NCBI GenBank assembly: GCA_040768845.1
Contig: JAXGME010000009.1
Location: forward strand, 158,607-222,606
DNA length: 64,000 bases
Source: JAEZHK01 sp040768845
Lineage (GTDB): Bacteria > Bacillota > Clostridia > Christensenellales > Aristaeellaceae
Direction of reading: 5' to 3'
This document shows positions 25,097-34,703 of this stretch, piece by piece. A program made the translations under genes and the position numbers. Below the pieces are notes generated by a model. The model was not told the origin of the DNA and ran no database searches. It saw nothing but the letters and a program-made list of their open reading frames with translations. The first letter of the stretch is position 1, and each line of letters starts with the position of its first letter.

Positions 25097-26019
25097 GGGT
25101 TTTCCTTTCGCGCAAGTATTTCCCGGGAAATATCCCGGGCGCTCCGTCCTTCCGCCTCGATCCAAACGACGCGCTCATCCCGCCGGAACCAGGTGAGCTG
25201 CCGCTTGGCGTAATTCCGGGTGGCCTGCTTGACGCGCTCCACCGCCTCGTCCAACCCGCACTCGCCGGCCAGCGCCCGCGCAATTTCCTTGTAGCCGATG
25301 CCCTGCATGGCCGTCGTACCCTCGGCAAGGCCAGCGTCCAAAAGGCGTCGCACCTCGTCCGCGAGCCCGTCCGCCATCATCTGGTCCACCCGGCGGTCAA
25401 TGCGCCGGTAGAGCACCTCTCGGGGCCAGGAAAGGCCGAAGAGCCGGCCGCGGTAAGCGCCGTCCCGCGCCCTGTCCAGCGCGCGCTGCTGAGTGAGCGT
25501 GCGCCCCGTCAGGCGGTAGACCTCCAGCGCGCGGACGACGCGGCGCACATCGTTGACGTGCAGCCGCGCGGCCGATTCGGGGTCGATCTCGCGCAGCGTC
25601 GCGTGGAGCCGCTCTTTTCCGCCCGGCTCGGCGGCGGCAGCCTCGAGCGGGCCGCGTACCCCCGAGTCGCCCCGCGCAAAAAAGCCCATGGGCCGCGTGA
25701 GGGCGTCGATGTACAGCCCTGTGCCGCCACAGACGACGGGGACGTTGCCCCGCGCGTTTACGGCCTCGATCGCCTCCGTCGCCCTTTCGCGGTAGAGGGC
25801 GGCGGAGCAGGGTTCGTCCGGCGGCGCGACGCCCAGCATGTGATGGGGCACGCCGTGCATTTCCGCAGCGGTGGGCTTGGCGGTGCCGATATCCATGCCG
25901 CGATAGACCTGCATCGAGTCCGCCGAGATCACCTCGCCGCCGATGGCGAGACACAATTCCACGGCCACCGCCGTCTTCCCCGAGGCGGTGGGCCCGCAGA
26001 TGACGATCAGTTCCTGCAT
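25093..26019 (-). CDS. miaA: tRNA dimethylallyltransferase
   Basis: MiaA adds a dimethylallyl group to N6 of A37 in tRNAs that read UNN codons; MiaB, in the same operon, then methylthiolates it. The 308-aa protein has the P-loop GPTASGKT (residues 9-16), SADSMQVYRGMDIGTAKP, GGTGLYIDAL, and the C-terminal KQATRNYAKRQLTWFR. It starts 13 bp after mutL and overlaps the PLP-enzyme start. Confidence 0.97.
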   Translation of the reverse strand: MQELIVICGPTASGKTAVAVELCLAIGGEVISADSMQVYRGMDIGTAKPTAAEMHGVPHHMLGVAPPDEPCSAALYRERATEAIEAVNARGNVPVVCGGTGLYIDALTRPMGFFARGDSGVRGPLEAAAAEPGGKERLHATLREIDPESAARLHVNDVRRVVRALEVYRLTGRTLTQQRALDRARDGAYRGRLFGLSWPREVLYRRIDRRVDQMMADGLADEVRRLLDAGLAEGTTAMQGIGYKEIARALAGECGLDEAVERVKQATRNYAKRQLTWFRRDERVVWIEAEGRSARDISREILARKENP

Positions 26020-26032
26020 TTTTCCTCCGACA

Positions 26033-27949
26033 CTATTGAATCCGCTTGAACATGCGCTCGATTTCGCCCGTCCGGAAGACCCGCATCACCGGGCGACCAT
26101 GGGGACAGTTGGGCGGCGCGTTGGTGGCGGCCATCTCGTCCAGCAGCGCCTGAATCTCGCCCTCGGTCAGGCGGTCCCCCGCCTTGACCGCGCGCTTGCA
26201 GGACAGTTGGATCAACTCGCCCCGGCGGCGGTCCAGCGCCGCGCCCTTCAGCCGGTCCAGCTGCTCGATCATCTCCATGAAAAACGGCGACAGCGACGCG
26301 TGGCTGAGCACAAAGGGCACCGCCCGCACCATCATGTCCCGCTCGCCAAAGGGTTCCACCTCAAAGCCCGCCTGATTCAGCGTTTCCAGGTTGTCCATGA
26401 GAACCGCGCGCTCTCTCGCGCTGACAGGCACGATCAGCGGCGTCAAAAGTTGCTGGGATGCGGTGCCCCGATCCAGCATGCTTTTGAATTTTTCATAGAG
26501 AATGCGCTCGTGGGCCGCGTGCTGGTCAATCATTACCAGGGCGTCCGCCTGCTCCACCAGAAGATAGGTGTTTTTGAATACGCCGATCAACCGGTAATCC
26601 GCGCGGGACTGCGCGGGCGCCTCCGGGGGCGATTCCTGCGCGGAGGCTTCCGCCGAGGGCACCTCGTCCTCCAGCCAGGCATCGCCAATCGGCGCGGACG
26701 CCTCGCGCATCATGGGCCTGAGCGCTCCGAGGATCGCACCGTCGCCGCGAAACGCCGCCCCCGGCGCTTTCTCCAAAGGGGCAGGCTGCCGGGGCAAAAG
26801 TGGAACTTCGGTCTTTTTCTGTTCTTCCTTTACCTCAGAAGATAGCCCTTCGGTCTGTTCTGGAGCGGCGGGAAGTGCGACTTCGGTCTGTTCCAGCTTC
26901 TCGGGCGGCGTGTACTGAATCTTCACCCGCTCTTCCGGAATGGGCAGAGGCGGCGCATCCGTCATGCGCTCGCCTTCAAAGATTTTTTCAAACAGCGCGC
27001 CCGCGGTTTCGCGGATTGCCGTCTCGTCGCGAAAGCGGATTTCCAGCTTGCTGGGGTGTACGTTGACGTCCACGGTCGCGGGCGGCAAGTCCAGGTGCAG
27101 CGCGCACATCGGATACATGCCGATGGTCGCGCGGCCCCGGCACGCCTCTTCCAGCACCTGGGTGAGCAGCGGGCAGCGGACCACCCGTCTATTGATGAAG
27201 TAGGCCTGCCCCGACCGATTGGGCCGCGCGGCGTCCCCCACGCCGACCAGCCCCCAGATGTGCACGCCACCCAGCGCAAGATCGACGGGCTTCAAAAGCG
27301 CCGCCGTTTCCCGCCCATAGACGGCCAGCGCCGCGTGGAGCATGCTGTCGTCGCCATAGCTGTGCAAAAGCGTGCGGCCGTTCGAAATGAGCCGCAGCGC
27401 GACGCGTGGGTTGGCCAGCGCCAGCTTCTCCACCATCTCCCCCAGCACGCCCGCCTCATAGGCGGGCTTTTTCAGGAAGCCGCGCCGCGCGGGGGTATTG
27501 AAAAACAGGTCCCGGATGATGATGGTGGTGCCCTCCGGGCACCCCGCCTCGTCCAGCGACAGAAATCGGCCACCCTCGATTTTCGCGCGGACGCCGGACT
27601 CGGCGCCCTTGGTACGGGTGGTCATTTCCACCTTCGCCACAGCGGCGATGGAGGGCAGCGCCTCGCCGCGAAAGCCCAGCGTGCGGATGTCGGTCAGGTC
27701 GTCATCCTCCCGGAGCTTGCTGGTGGCATGGTTTTCAAAGGCCAGGCGCACCTCGCCCGGCGGGATGCCGCAGCCGTTGTCCGTGACGCGCAGGTAGCTC
27801 TCGCCGCCGTCCCGGATCTCGATGGTGACGGACGTGGCGCCTGCGTCCAGCGAATTTTCAACCAGCTCCTTCGCCACGGAACTGGGCCGCTCCACCACCT
27901 CTCCGGCGGCGATGCGCCCCACCATGGCGGCGTCCAAAATCCGGATCAT
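26033..27949 (-). CDS. mutL: DNA mismatch repair protein MutL
   Basis: The 638-aa MutL couples mismatch recognition by MutS to strand incision. The N-terminal GHKL ATPase shows ELVENSLDAG, VTDNGCGI and TLGFRGEALPSIAAV; the C-terminal part holds the endonuclease motif DQHAAHERILYEK, plus SCKRAVKAGDRL and CPHGRP. An intact endonuclease site fits an organism with no MutH. A Pro/Glu-rich linker joins the domains. GGAGG precedes the ATG, only two bases after the mutS stop. Confidence 0.97.
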   Translation of the reverse strand: MIRILDAAMVGRIAAGEVVERPSSVAKELVENSLDAGATSVTIEIRDGGESYLRVTDNGCGIPPGEVRLAFENHATSKLREDDDLTDIRTLGFRGEALPSIAAVAKVEMTTRTKGAESGVRAKIEGGRFLSLDEAGCPEGTTIIIRDLFFNTPARRGFLKKPAYEAGVLGEMVEKLALANPRVALRLISNGRTLLHSYGDDSMLHAALAVYGRETAALLKPVDLALGGVHIWGLVGVGDAARPNRSGQAYFINRRVVRCPLLTQVLEEACRGRATIGMYPMCALHLDLPPATVDVNVHPSKLEIRFRDETAIRETAGALFEKIFEGERMTDAPPLPIPEERVKIQYTPPEKLEQTEVALPAAPEQTEGLSSEVKEEQKKTEVPLLPRQPAPLEKAPGAAFRGDGAILGALRPMMREASAPIGDAWLEDEVPSAEASAQESPPEAPAQSRADYRLIGVFKNTYLLVEQADALVMIDQHAAHERILYEKFKSMLDRGTASQQLLTPLIVPVSARERAVLMDNLETLNQAGFEVEPFGERDMMVRAVPFVLSHASLSPFFMEMIEQLDRLKGAALDRRRGELIQLSCKRAVKAGDRLTEGEIQALLDEMAATNAPPNCPHGRPVMRVFRTGEIERMFKRIQ

Positions 27950-27950
27950 G

Positions 27951-30539
27951 CTATATCCTCCGTGCCTGCTCGGTCAGCTTGAACAAAGCATTCAGCGCCT
28001 CCATCGGCGTCAGGCCCATCACGTCAATCGCCCGAAGCTGCTCGACCAGCTCCATCGGGCGATAGTCCTGAAGGGCCACCTGCCGGTTTCCGGCGTTTTT
28101 GCGCTTGTCGAGAATGTTCTTGCCGATGGTGTTCTGATCCTGACCGCTGACCTCCAGCCGAGCCATGATCTGCCTGGCCCGGGCGATCACCGAGGACGGC
28201 AGCCCCGCCAGCGACGCCACCGCCACGCCGAAGCTGTGGTCTGCGCCGCCCGGCATGATCTTTCGCAGAAAGATCACCTGATCCCCCTGCTCCCGCGCGG
28301 TGATGCGGTAATTGACCACGCCGTCAAGCCGCCCTTCCAGTTCACTGAGCTCGTGGTAATGGGTGGCGAAGAGCGTCTTGGCGCGGGTCTTCTCCGCGAT
28401 GTGCTCCACCACCGCCCAGGCGATGGAGAGGCCGTCAAAGGTGCTGGTGCCGCGCCCCACCTCGTCCAGGATCAGAAGGCTGTCCGCCGTGGCATTTTTC
28501 AGGATGGCGGCCAGCTCGGTCATCTCCACCATGAAGGTGGACTGGCCGGCGTACAGATCGTCCGAAGCGCCGACGCGGGTAAAGATGCGGTCAATAACGG
28601 GGATGTCGGCGCTTTCCGCCGGTACAAAGGAGCCCATGTGCGCCATCAGCGCGATCAGCGCCACCTGACGCATGTAGGTGGACTTGCCCGCCATGTTGGG
28701 CCCGGTAATGATCATCATGCGGGCGTCGTCGCCCAGGGCGGTATCGTTGGGCACAAACCGGTCGCGGCCCAGCGACTGCTCCACCACCGGGTGTCGCCCG
28801 CCGGCGATGTCGAGGCGGCGCTCCTCGTTGATCCGGGGCCGTACATAGCCGTTTTCCTGGGCGAGACGGGCCAGCGCGTTCAGCGCGTCCAGCAGCTTCA
28901 CGCTCTGGGCGGTGCGCTGCAGCCTGGGAAGCGTGCCGCCAAGGCGCGCGCGGATGTCCGTAAACAGCGCGTATTCCAGTTGGACGGCATTTTCTTCCGC
29001 GCCCAGGATCGCGCGCTCAAGCTCCTTCAACTCCTCGGTAATAAAGCGCTCGCAGTTGGCCAGCGTCTGCTTCCGGGTGTATCGGTAGGGCACCAGGTCG
29101 TAAAAGGACTTCGTGACTTCGATGTAGTAGCCGAAGACCCGGTTGTAACCCACCTTGAGGTTTTTGATGCCGGTGGCCTCGCGCTCGCGGCGCTCGAGGT
29201 CCGCCAACCACGCCTTGCCCTCGACAGAAGCGTGGCGCAGGTGGTCCAACTCCTCGCTGAACCCCTCCCGGATGATGCCGCCCTCTTTGACGGAGAGCGG
29301 CGCATCCGGCGAAATGGCGCGCTCCAAAAGGTCCGCAATGTCCTCCAGCGGGTCCATCGACTCGCGGGTTTCGGCCAGCAGCTTCGCGTCAAACCCGGAC
29401 AGGATGCGCCTGAGATCCGGCACGCGGCGCAACGTGGCAAAAAGCGCCAGGCAATCCCGCGCGTTGACGGTATCATAGGCAATCTTGGACAAAAGCCGTT
29501 CGATATCATAGGCGCCGCGCAGCGCTTCCCGAAGTTCATCCGAGGAAAAGGCGTTGTCCTTGAGCTGCGCCACCGCGTCCAACCGCTCGTCAATGGCCGC
29601 CTTCCGGATCAGCGGCCGTTCGATCCAGCCCTTGAGGGCGCGGCTGCCCATGGCGGTTTCGGCCTTGTCCACCAGCCACAACAGCGACCCGGCGCGGCGG
29701 CCCCGCAGGGTCTGCGTAAGTTCCAGGCTGGCGGCGGCCACCCGGTCAATCTGCATGCACAGATCGCGCTCGTATCGCCTGACGGTGAGAATGTGGGTAA
29801 GTCCGTTCTTCTGGGTTTCGGTGAGGTAACGCATCAGCGCGCCGGCGGCCTGAATGGAAAGGCGCATGCCCTCCAGGCCCAATGCGGCTGCGTTTTTCAC
29901 CGAAAAGTGGGAAAAAAGCGCCTTCGAGGCGGACGCGTATTCAAAATAGCCTCCGTCCAGCCGCGTGACGGAGGCGCTGCCCGCCGCGCCCAGCCGCTTC
30001 AGCGCCTCCGGATCATCGGAAAGCACCTCGCGGGGGTCGATCCGCGAGAGTTCGTCGGCCAGGGATTGGGCCGCGCCGGCAAATTCATGGGCGTAGAATT
30101 CGCCGGTGGAAAGGTCGCAAAAGGCCATCCCGACGCGGTCCTTCTTCAGCGCGACCGACAGAATGTAGCTGGAGGAGCGCTCGTCCAGGAGCGCAGGCTC
30201 GATCACCGTGCCGGGGGTAATGATGCGGGTCACCGCCCGCTCCACCAGACCCTTGGAATCCGCCGGATCGGTCATCTGTTCGCAGATGGCCACCTTGTAG
30301 CCCTTGGCCACCAGCTTGGCGACGTACATGTCCACCGCGTGGTAAGGCACGCCGCACATCGGCGCGCGCTCGGAGAGGCCGCAGTCCCGCCCGGTCAGCG
30401 TCAGTTCCAGTTCCCGGGACATCTCGACGGCGTCCTCAAAGAACATTTCGTAAAAATCGCCCAGCCGGAAAAACAGGACGGCGTCCTTGTGCGCCTCCTT
30501 GATCTCCAGGTACTGCTGCATCATCGGCGAAATGGCCAA
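27951..30539 (-). CDS. mutS: DNA mismatch repair protein MutS
   Basis: This 862-aa MutS1 recognises mismatches and small loops. The mismatch-reading motif is GDFYEMF near residue 30; Walker A is GPNMAGKSTYMRQ, with the DEVGRGTSTFDG Walker B/D-loop and the TLFATHYHEL switch. The start is taken as TTG 30539, giving MAISPMMQQYLEIK, the usual family start, with GGAGGG six bases upstream. The ATG at 30545 directly abuts that Shine-Dalgarno sequence and is less likely. The operon order miaB-ricA-mutS-mutL-miaA resembles Bacillus. Confidence 0.96.
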   Translation of the reverse strand: MAISPMMQQYLEIKEAHKDAVLFFRLGDFYEMFFEDAVEMSRELELTLTGRDCGLSERAPMCGVPYHAVDMYVAKLVAKGYKVAICEQMTDPADSKGLVERAVTRIITPGTVIEPALLDERSSSYILSVALKKDRVGMAFCDLSTGEFYAHEFAGAAQSLADELSRIDPREVLSDDPEALKRLGAAGSASVTRLDGGYFEYASASKALFSHFSVKNAAALGLEGMRLSIQAAGALMRYLTETQKNGLTHILTVRRYERDLCMQIDRVAAASLELTQTLRGRRAGSLLWLVDKAETAMGSRALKGWIERPLIRKAAIDERLDAVAQLKDNAFSSDELREALRGAYDIERLLSKIAYDTVNARDCLALFATLRRVPDLRRILSGFDAKLLAETRESMDPLEDIADLLERAISPDAPLSVKEGGIIREGFSEELDHLRHASVEGKAWLADLERREREATGIKNLKVGYNRVFGYYIEVTKSFYDLVPYRYTRKQTLANCERFITEELKELERAILGAEENAVQLEYALFTDIRARLGGTLPRLQRTAQSVKLLDALNALARLAQENGYVRPRINEERRLDIAGGRHPVVEQSLGRDRFVPNDTALGDDARMMIITGPNMAGKSTYMRQVALIALMAHMGSFVPAESADIPVIDRIFTRVGASDDLYAGQSTFMVEMTELAAILKNATADSLLILDEVGRGTSTFDGLSIAWAVVEHIAEKTRAKTLFATHYHELSELEGRLDGVVNYRITAREQGDQVIFLRKIMPGGADHSFGVAVASLAGLPSSVIARARQIMARLEVSGQDQNTIGKNILDKRKNAGNRQVALQDYRPMELVEQLRAIDVMGLTPMEALNALFKLTEQARRI

Positions 30540-30594
30540 GCGCATCCCTCCGGTCGCATTGGTAAGGGTTTTGCGCCGCGCGGGCGGCGCTTTG

Positions 30595-31008
30595 TCAGTT
30601 CAGCATGTCCCCGCCGCAGCCGCCGCAGCTTCCGCAGTGGCCGCTGCAGCCGGACTTGGGCTCGGACATCTGCCCGGTGATGATGAACCGAAGCACCTGG
30701 TTCACCTGCTCGATCAGGCCGGAAAAGCCCTCCCGCGCCTCGGTCAGCGCCTTGACGTCATCCATCAGCGACAACCTCTGCTGATGGGCGTCCATTTCGG
30801 CAGACAGGCGCTTGAGCGCCTCTGGGTCGGGGCTGTCCTGCTCCAGCAGCGATTCGATCTTCTGCCGCGCTTCCATGTACTGCCCCATGGCCTCCGCTGC
30901 TTCGGGGTTGCCCATGGCCCGATCCTCGGCCCGCTTCATCGCCTTGTATTCCTCGGACTGCATGATCGCGTCGCCCAGTTCGCGCGTCTTCAAAAAAACC
31001 TGGTTCAT
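30595..31008 (-). CDS. ricA: YlbF/YmcA-family protein with C-terminal cysteine cluster
   Basis: A 137-aa helical protein of the YlbF/YmcA family. In Bacillus ymcA (ricA) also follows miaB, so RicA is the better name by position. It ends in a metal-ligand tail with C121, C125, C128 and C131 (CSGHCGSCGGCGG). RicA, RicF and RicT form an Fe-S complex that helps RNase Y; RicT is at 9634-10770. The Met at 31008 has GGAGG eight bases upstream, whereas the longer frame starts on that site. A separate RicF was not found in the window. Confidence 0.88.
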   Translation of the reverse strand: MNQVFLKTRELGDAIMQSEEYKAMKRAEDRAMGNPEAAEAMGQYMEARQKIESLLEQDSPDPEALKRLSAEMDAHQQRLSLMDDVKALTEAREGFSGLIEQVNQVLRFIITGQMSEPKSGCSGHCGSCGGCGGDMLN

Positions 31009-31022
31009 TTTGATATCCTCCA

Positions 31023-32414
31023 TCAAACGGCGCTTCCGCGCAGCGTATTGCGGCCCGCCGAGTCGATCCTCACCGCCACCATGCGGCCAACGCTTTCGAT
31101 ATTTCCCGGGAAATTGACCATGTGGCCGCGATCGGTCTTGCCGGAGATCCAGCCGGGGTTGCGCGCGGAGGCACCCTCGACCAGCACCGTTTGCACCGTG
31201 CCCACCTGGGCCGCCAGGATTTCAGCGGTCACCGCGCCCTGGAGCGCAATCAGCCGCTCGATGCGCGCCGTCTTTTCGGCCATTGGGGTGGCGTCCTCCA
31301 GGGCGGCCGCCCGCGTTCCGGGCCTTGGGGAATAGATAAACGTAAACGCGGCGTCAAAACGCACCGATTCCGTCAGCGAGAGCGTTTCTTCAAATTCAGC
31401 CGCCGTTTCGCCGGGAAAGCCCACGATGAGGTCCGTGGTCAGCGCAATGTCCGGGCAGGCGGCCCGCAGGCGGTCCACCAGGCGCAGGTATTTTTCCCGG
31501 GTATAGCCGCGGTTCATCCGCCGCAGGATGCGGTCACTGCCCGCCTGCACCGGCAGGTGCAGCTGTTTGCACAGGTGCGGAAGCGTCCGGAAGGCCTGGA
31601 TAAGCTCCTCCGAAAGGTCCTTTGGGTGCGAAGTCATGAAGCGGATTCGGGGCGCGCCCATCGCGTCGAGGCGCTCCAGCAGTTCTGCGAACGCGCCGCC
31701 GCCCCCCTGGTAGGAGTTGACGTTCTGGCCCAGCAACGTGATCTCCTGAACGCCGTCTTCGATCAGCCCCCGCGCCTCGCCCAGGATGTCCTTCATCGCG
31801 CGGGAACGCTCGCGGCCCCGCACATAGGGCACGATGCAGTATGAGCAGAAATTGTTGCAGCCATACATGACATTGATAAAGGCCGCGTGCTTTCCGGAGC
31901 GCCGGACGGGCAACCCTTCGGCGATGACCCCTTCCCCGTCAAACACCTCCACCACCTGCTGTTTTTCGGTGAGCGCGCGGAAGAGCAGTTCCGGCAGGCG
32001 GTGCAGGTTGTGGGTGCCAAAGATGAGGTCGATAAACGGGTAACGCGCCTTGAGCGCATCGGCGACGCCCGATTCCTGCATCATGCAGCCGCCCACGCAG
32101 ATGAGCATCTCCGGTTTTTTCTTTTTCAGTTCCTTGAGCCAGATCACGTTGCCCAGCGCGCGGTTTTCCGCGTTCTCGCGCACGCAGCAGGTGTTGTACA
32201 GCACCAGGTCCGCGCCCTCGCGGTTCTCGGCGGGGGTAAGACCCATCTCGTCCAGCATGCCCGCGATGGTTTCGGAATCGCGCACATTCATCTGACAGCC
32301 CAGGGTGACGATGTGATACTTCTTCTGCGGCGCGTCCATCTGGCGAACAAGCCGCATGTACGCGCGCTGCGCCTCCAGTTCCCCGGTGGTGACGGTCCGA
32401 TCTTTTTCGTTCAT
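31023..32414 (-). CDS. miaB: tRNA-2-methylthio-N6-dimethylallyladenosine synthase
   Basis: The radical SAM enzyme of 463 aa methylthiolates i6A37 in tRNA. The N-terminal UPF0004 domain has its three cluster cysteines in TLGCQMN, NTCCVREN and GGCMMQ; the radical SAM motif is CNNFCSYC in VMYGCNNFCSYCIVPY; a C-terminal TRAM domain ends the protein. The ATG at 32414 (MNEKDRTV) has GGAG upstream; the frame is open much further but unconserved there. It lies eight bases after rng. Confidence 0.97.
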   Translation of the reverse strand: MNEKDRTVTTGELEAQRAYMRLVRQMDAPQKKYHIVTLGCQMNVRDSETIAGMLDEMGLTPAENREGADLVLYNTCCVRENAENRALGNVIWLKELKKKKPEMLICVGGCMMQESGVADALKARYPFIDLIFGTHNLHRLPELLFRALTEKQQVVEVFDGEGVIAEGLPVRRSGKHAAFINVMYGCNNFCSYCIVPYVRGRERSRAMKDILGEARGLIEDGVQEITLLGQNVNSYQGGGGAFAELLERLDAMGAPRIRFMTSHPKDLSEELIQAFRTLPHLCKQLHLPVQAGSDRILRRMNRGYTREKYLRLVDRLRAACPDIALTTDLIVGFPGETAAEFEETLSLTESVRFDAAFTFIYSPRPGTRAAALEDATPMAEKTARIERLIALQGAVTAEILAAQVGTVQTVLVEGASARNPGWISGKTDRGHMVNFPGNIESVGRMVAVRIDSAGRNTLRGSAV

Positions 32415-32422
32415 GGATCTCC

Positions 32423-33922
32423 TCAATTTTGCGGAATCTGCCGCGCCTTCGCCGGCAGATCGCCTTCCGCCGCGGGCGAGATGATGTAGTCCCCGCCCTT
32501 GCGTCGTTCGTTGGACAGCACATACCCCTTCGCTCGCATCCGGCAGCCCATCAAAAGCATCTGCCCCGCCACCTGGGGCGTGGTTTCCACCAGAAACGCG
32601 CCGGACTGGCCCGCCGCGGAGCGGGAGCGCAGCTCGTTCAGCGCCGCCCTGGCGACGCTCTCGTCGGAGGGCACGCGGCCGCTGCCCTGGCAGCACGCGC
32701 AGGGCTGCATCAGAAGTGTGTGGATCGGCTGGTGCACCTTTTTGCGGGTCATCTCCACCAGTCCCAGCTCGGTGATGCCCACCAGATTGGTCTTGGTGCG
32801 GTCCTTTTTCAGCTCTCTGCGCAAAAGCGTCAAAAGCTGGTCGCGCTGCTCCGGGCGGTCCATGTCGATAAAGTCGATTACGATGATGCCGCCGATGTCC
32901 CGGAGCCTCAGTTGCCGGACGATCTCCGAGACGGCCTCGCAATTGGTCTGGAACACCGTGTCCGACAGCGAATGTCTGCCGACGAACTTGCCGGTGTTGA
33001 CGTCGATGACCGTCAGCGCCTCGGCGTAGTCAAACACCAGATAGCCGCCGCTTTTCAGCCACACGCGGCGAAGGAGCGCCTTTTCCGCCTGAGCGTCGAT
33101 GCGGTAGGGCTCGAAGATGGGCGCCTCCGCGGCGTGGTGGATCACCTTCTGCGCCAGTTCCGGCGAGAGCATCTCCGCGGTGGACCGGGCCAGCGCGTAC
33201 TGCGCCTCGTCGTCGATGGTCAGCGACCGGACGCCGTTTACCAGCATGTCGCGCACCGCGCGGTACACCAGGGAGACGTCCCGATGCAAAAGCGCCGGCG
33301 CGGCCGCCGCGGCCGCGCGCTTGGAAATGGACGCCCACAGCTTCTCGAGGTAGAGAATGTCCCGCTCCAGATCGGCCGGCTGCGCGCCCTCCGCGGCGGT
33401 TCGGACGATCAGCCCCATGCCCTGGGGCTTCAGCGCTTCGGCCATCGCGCGCAGGCGTGCGCGCTCGTCCTCTATTTCGATGCGCCGGGATACGCCCACA
33501 TACCCCACCGTCGGCAGCAGCACCGCCAGCCGCCCCGGCAGCGTGATGTGGCTGGTGAGCCGCGGACCCTTGCTGCCGCCGGGCTCCTTAATCACCTGCA
33601 CCAGGATCTCCTGCCCCACCTTGACCAACTTCCGGATCGACAGGCTCTTCAGTTCCTGCTCCAGCGCCTTGGGATCAAGGCCAAAATCGGTCTTATCCAC
33701 CAGGATGTCCCCGGCGTAAAGAAAGCCGTTTTTCTCAAGGCCGATGTCGACAAACGCCGCCTCCATGCCCGGCAGGACGTTGGCGGCGCGCCCCTTGTAG
33801 ATGTTGCCGACCAGCTTTTCGTGGCCCTTGCGTTCGATGTAGAATTCAGCCAGATCGCCGTCTTCGACGACGGCCAGCCGGGTCTGATTCCCCGAGCATT
33901 CCACCAGCAGTTCCCGATCCAT
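32423..33922 (-). CDS. rng: Ribonuclease E/G family protein
   Basis: A 499-aa RNase G-type endoribonuclease that cuts single-stranded AU-rich RNA. It contains an S1 domain (GNIYKGRAANVLPGMEAAF), a 5' sensor region, the DNase I-like Mg site around LTVIDVNTGKF and GGIIVIDFIDM, and the zinc-link cysteines in QPCACCQGSGR. Length is like RNase G and lacks the long RNase E tail. The ATG at 33922 is used; a GTG two codons earlier is possible since the ribosome site is weak. It is preceded by the DUF2344 gene. Confidence 0.95.
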   Translation of the reverse strand: MDRELLVECSGNQTRLAVVEDGDLAEFYIERKGHEKLVGNIYKGRAANVLPGMEAAFVDIGLEKNGFLYAGDILVDKTDFGLDPKALEQELKSLSIRKLVKVGQEILVQVIKEPGGSKGPRLTSHITLPGRLAVLLPTVGYVGVSRRIEIEDERARLRAMAEALKPQGMGLIVRTAAEGAQPADLERDILYLEKLWASISKRAAAAAAPALLHRDVSLVYRAVRDMLVNGVRSLTIDDEAQYALARSTAEMLSPELAQKVIHHAAEAPIFEPYRIDAQAEKALLRRVWLKSGGYLVFDYAEALTVIDVNTGKFVGRHSLSDTVFQTNCEAVSEIVRQLRLRDIGGIIVIDFIDMDRPEQRDQLLTLLRRELKKDRTKTNLVGITELGLVEMTRKKVHQPIHTLLMQPCACCQGSGRVPSDESVARAALNELRSRSAAGQSGAFLVETTPQVAGQMLLMGCRMRAKGYVLSNERRKGGDYIISPAAEGDLPAKARQIPQN

Positions 33923-33947
33923 TCGCACAACCCATCTCTATAAAAAT

Positions 33948-34703
33948 TTATAAATCCATCAAATCGGCGACGCCCTGCGCTCCTTCGCCCAGAAGGCACA
34001 GCCGGTGAATTTGCATATCCGGAACCGGAACGCCCGCCCTGGCCGCCAGCGTGGCAACCAGAAGGTCCGGCTTCAGGGTGGCCTTTTCGGTCAGCATCAG
34101 CGTAGCCCGCAGCAGCACAAGAGCCCCGGTCCGCCCTTCAAGCCCGCAACAGACCGAGGTACTGTTGCTGACGCATCCGTTGACTTCGGTCGGTATTGGC
34201 CCGTCGCCCGGCCCTGCCGTGAGCTCCAGGGTCATCGGGCGGATGTCGGCCGGCTTTTCTCCGGACTTGGTCTTGCGCAGCGCGATCACGCTGGTTTCGG
34301 CCATGTAGCCCTCCGCGGCGGCGGCGGCCGCCCGCGCGCTCTCGCCCGCGAGCGCGATCCGGTACCGCGCGGCGCGCAGGGACGCCATCATCGCCGGATG
34401 GCGATCGTCCACCAGGCGGACGCGCAGAAGCGGCATGTCCGGCGGCAGGGCCGACGCCATCTGGGAAAAGGCAAATTCCTCCGTTACCGGCTCCGCCATC
34501 CGGACATCCAGAATTTCGCACTCGCTGGTCCACCCCACCGCCAGCGCCGACGCAAAGGACATCACCGGATGCGGGTTGAAGCCCTGGGAGTAGGCCACGG
34601 GCAGTTCCGTGCGGCGCAGCGCCATCTGCATGAAGCGCTGCAGATCCAGATGGGACACAAACTTCAGACGGCTGCGCTTTGCAAACTGGTACAGCGCCCT
34701 CAT
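33948..34703 (-). CDS. TIGR03936/DUF2344 radical SAM-associated protein
   Basis: A 251-aa protein beginning MRALYQFAKRSRLKFVSHLDL, characteristic of DUF2344 (TIGR03936). SHLDLQRFMQMALRR and YSQGFNPHPVMSFASALAVG are the conserved stretches. It almost always accompanies, or is fused to, the TIGR03960 radical SAM protein encoded just upstream. A role in tRNA or protein modification is suspected but not established. Start and stop overlap by 4 bp with the upstream gene, implying coupled translation. Confidence 0.9.
   Translation of the reverse strand: MRALYQFAKRSRLKFVSHLDLQRFMQMALRRTELPVAYSQGFNPHPVMSFASALAVGWTSECEILDVRMAEPVTEEFAFSQMASALPPDMPLLRVRLVDDRHPAMMASLRAARYRIALAGESARAAAAAAEGYMAETSVIALRKTKSGEKPADIRPMTLELTAGPGDGPIPTEVNGCVSNSTSVCCGLEGRTGALVLLRATLMLTEKATLKPDLLVATLAARAGVPVPDMQIHRLCLLGEGAQGVADLMDL

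Noticed and set aside
30543..30545. ATG at 30545 as the mutS start
   Set aside because: It directly abuts GGAGGG; the TTG six bases on has proper spacing and gives the usual MutS N-terminus.
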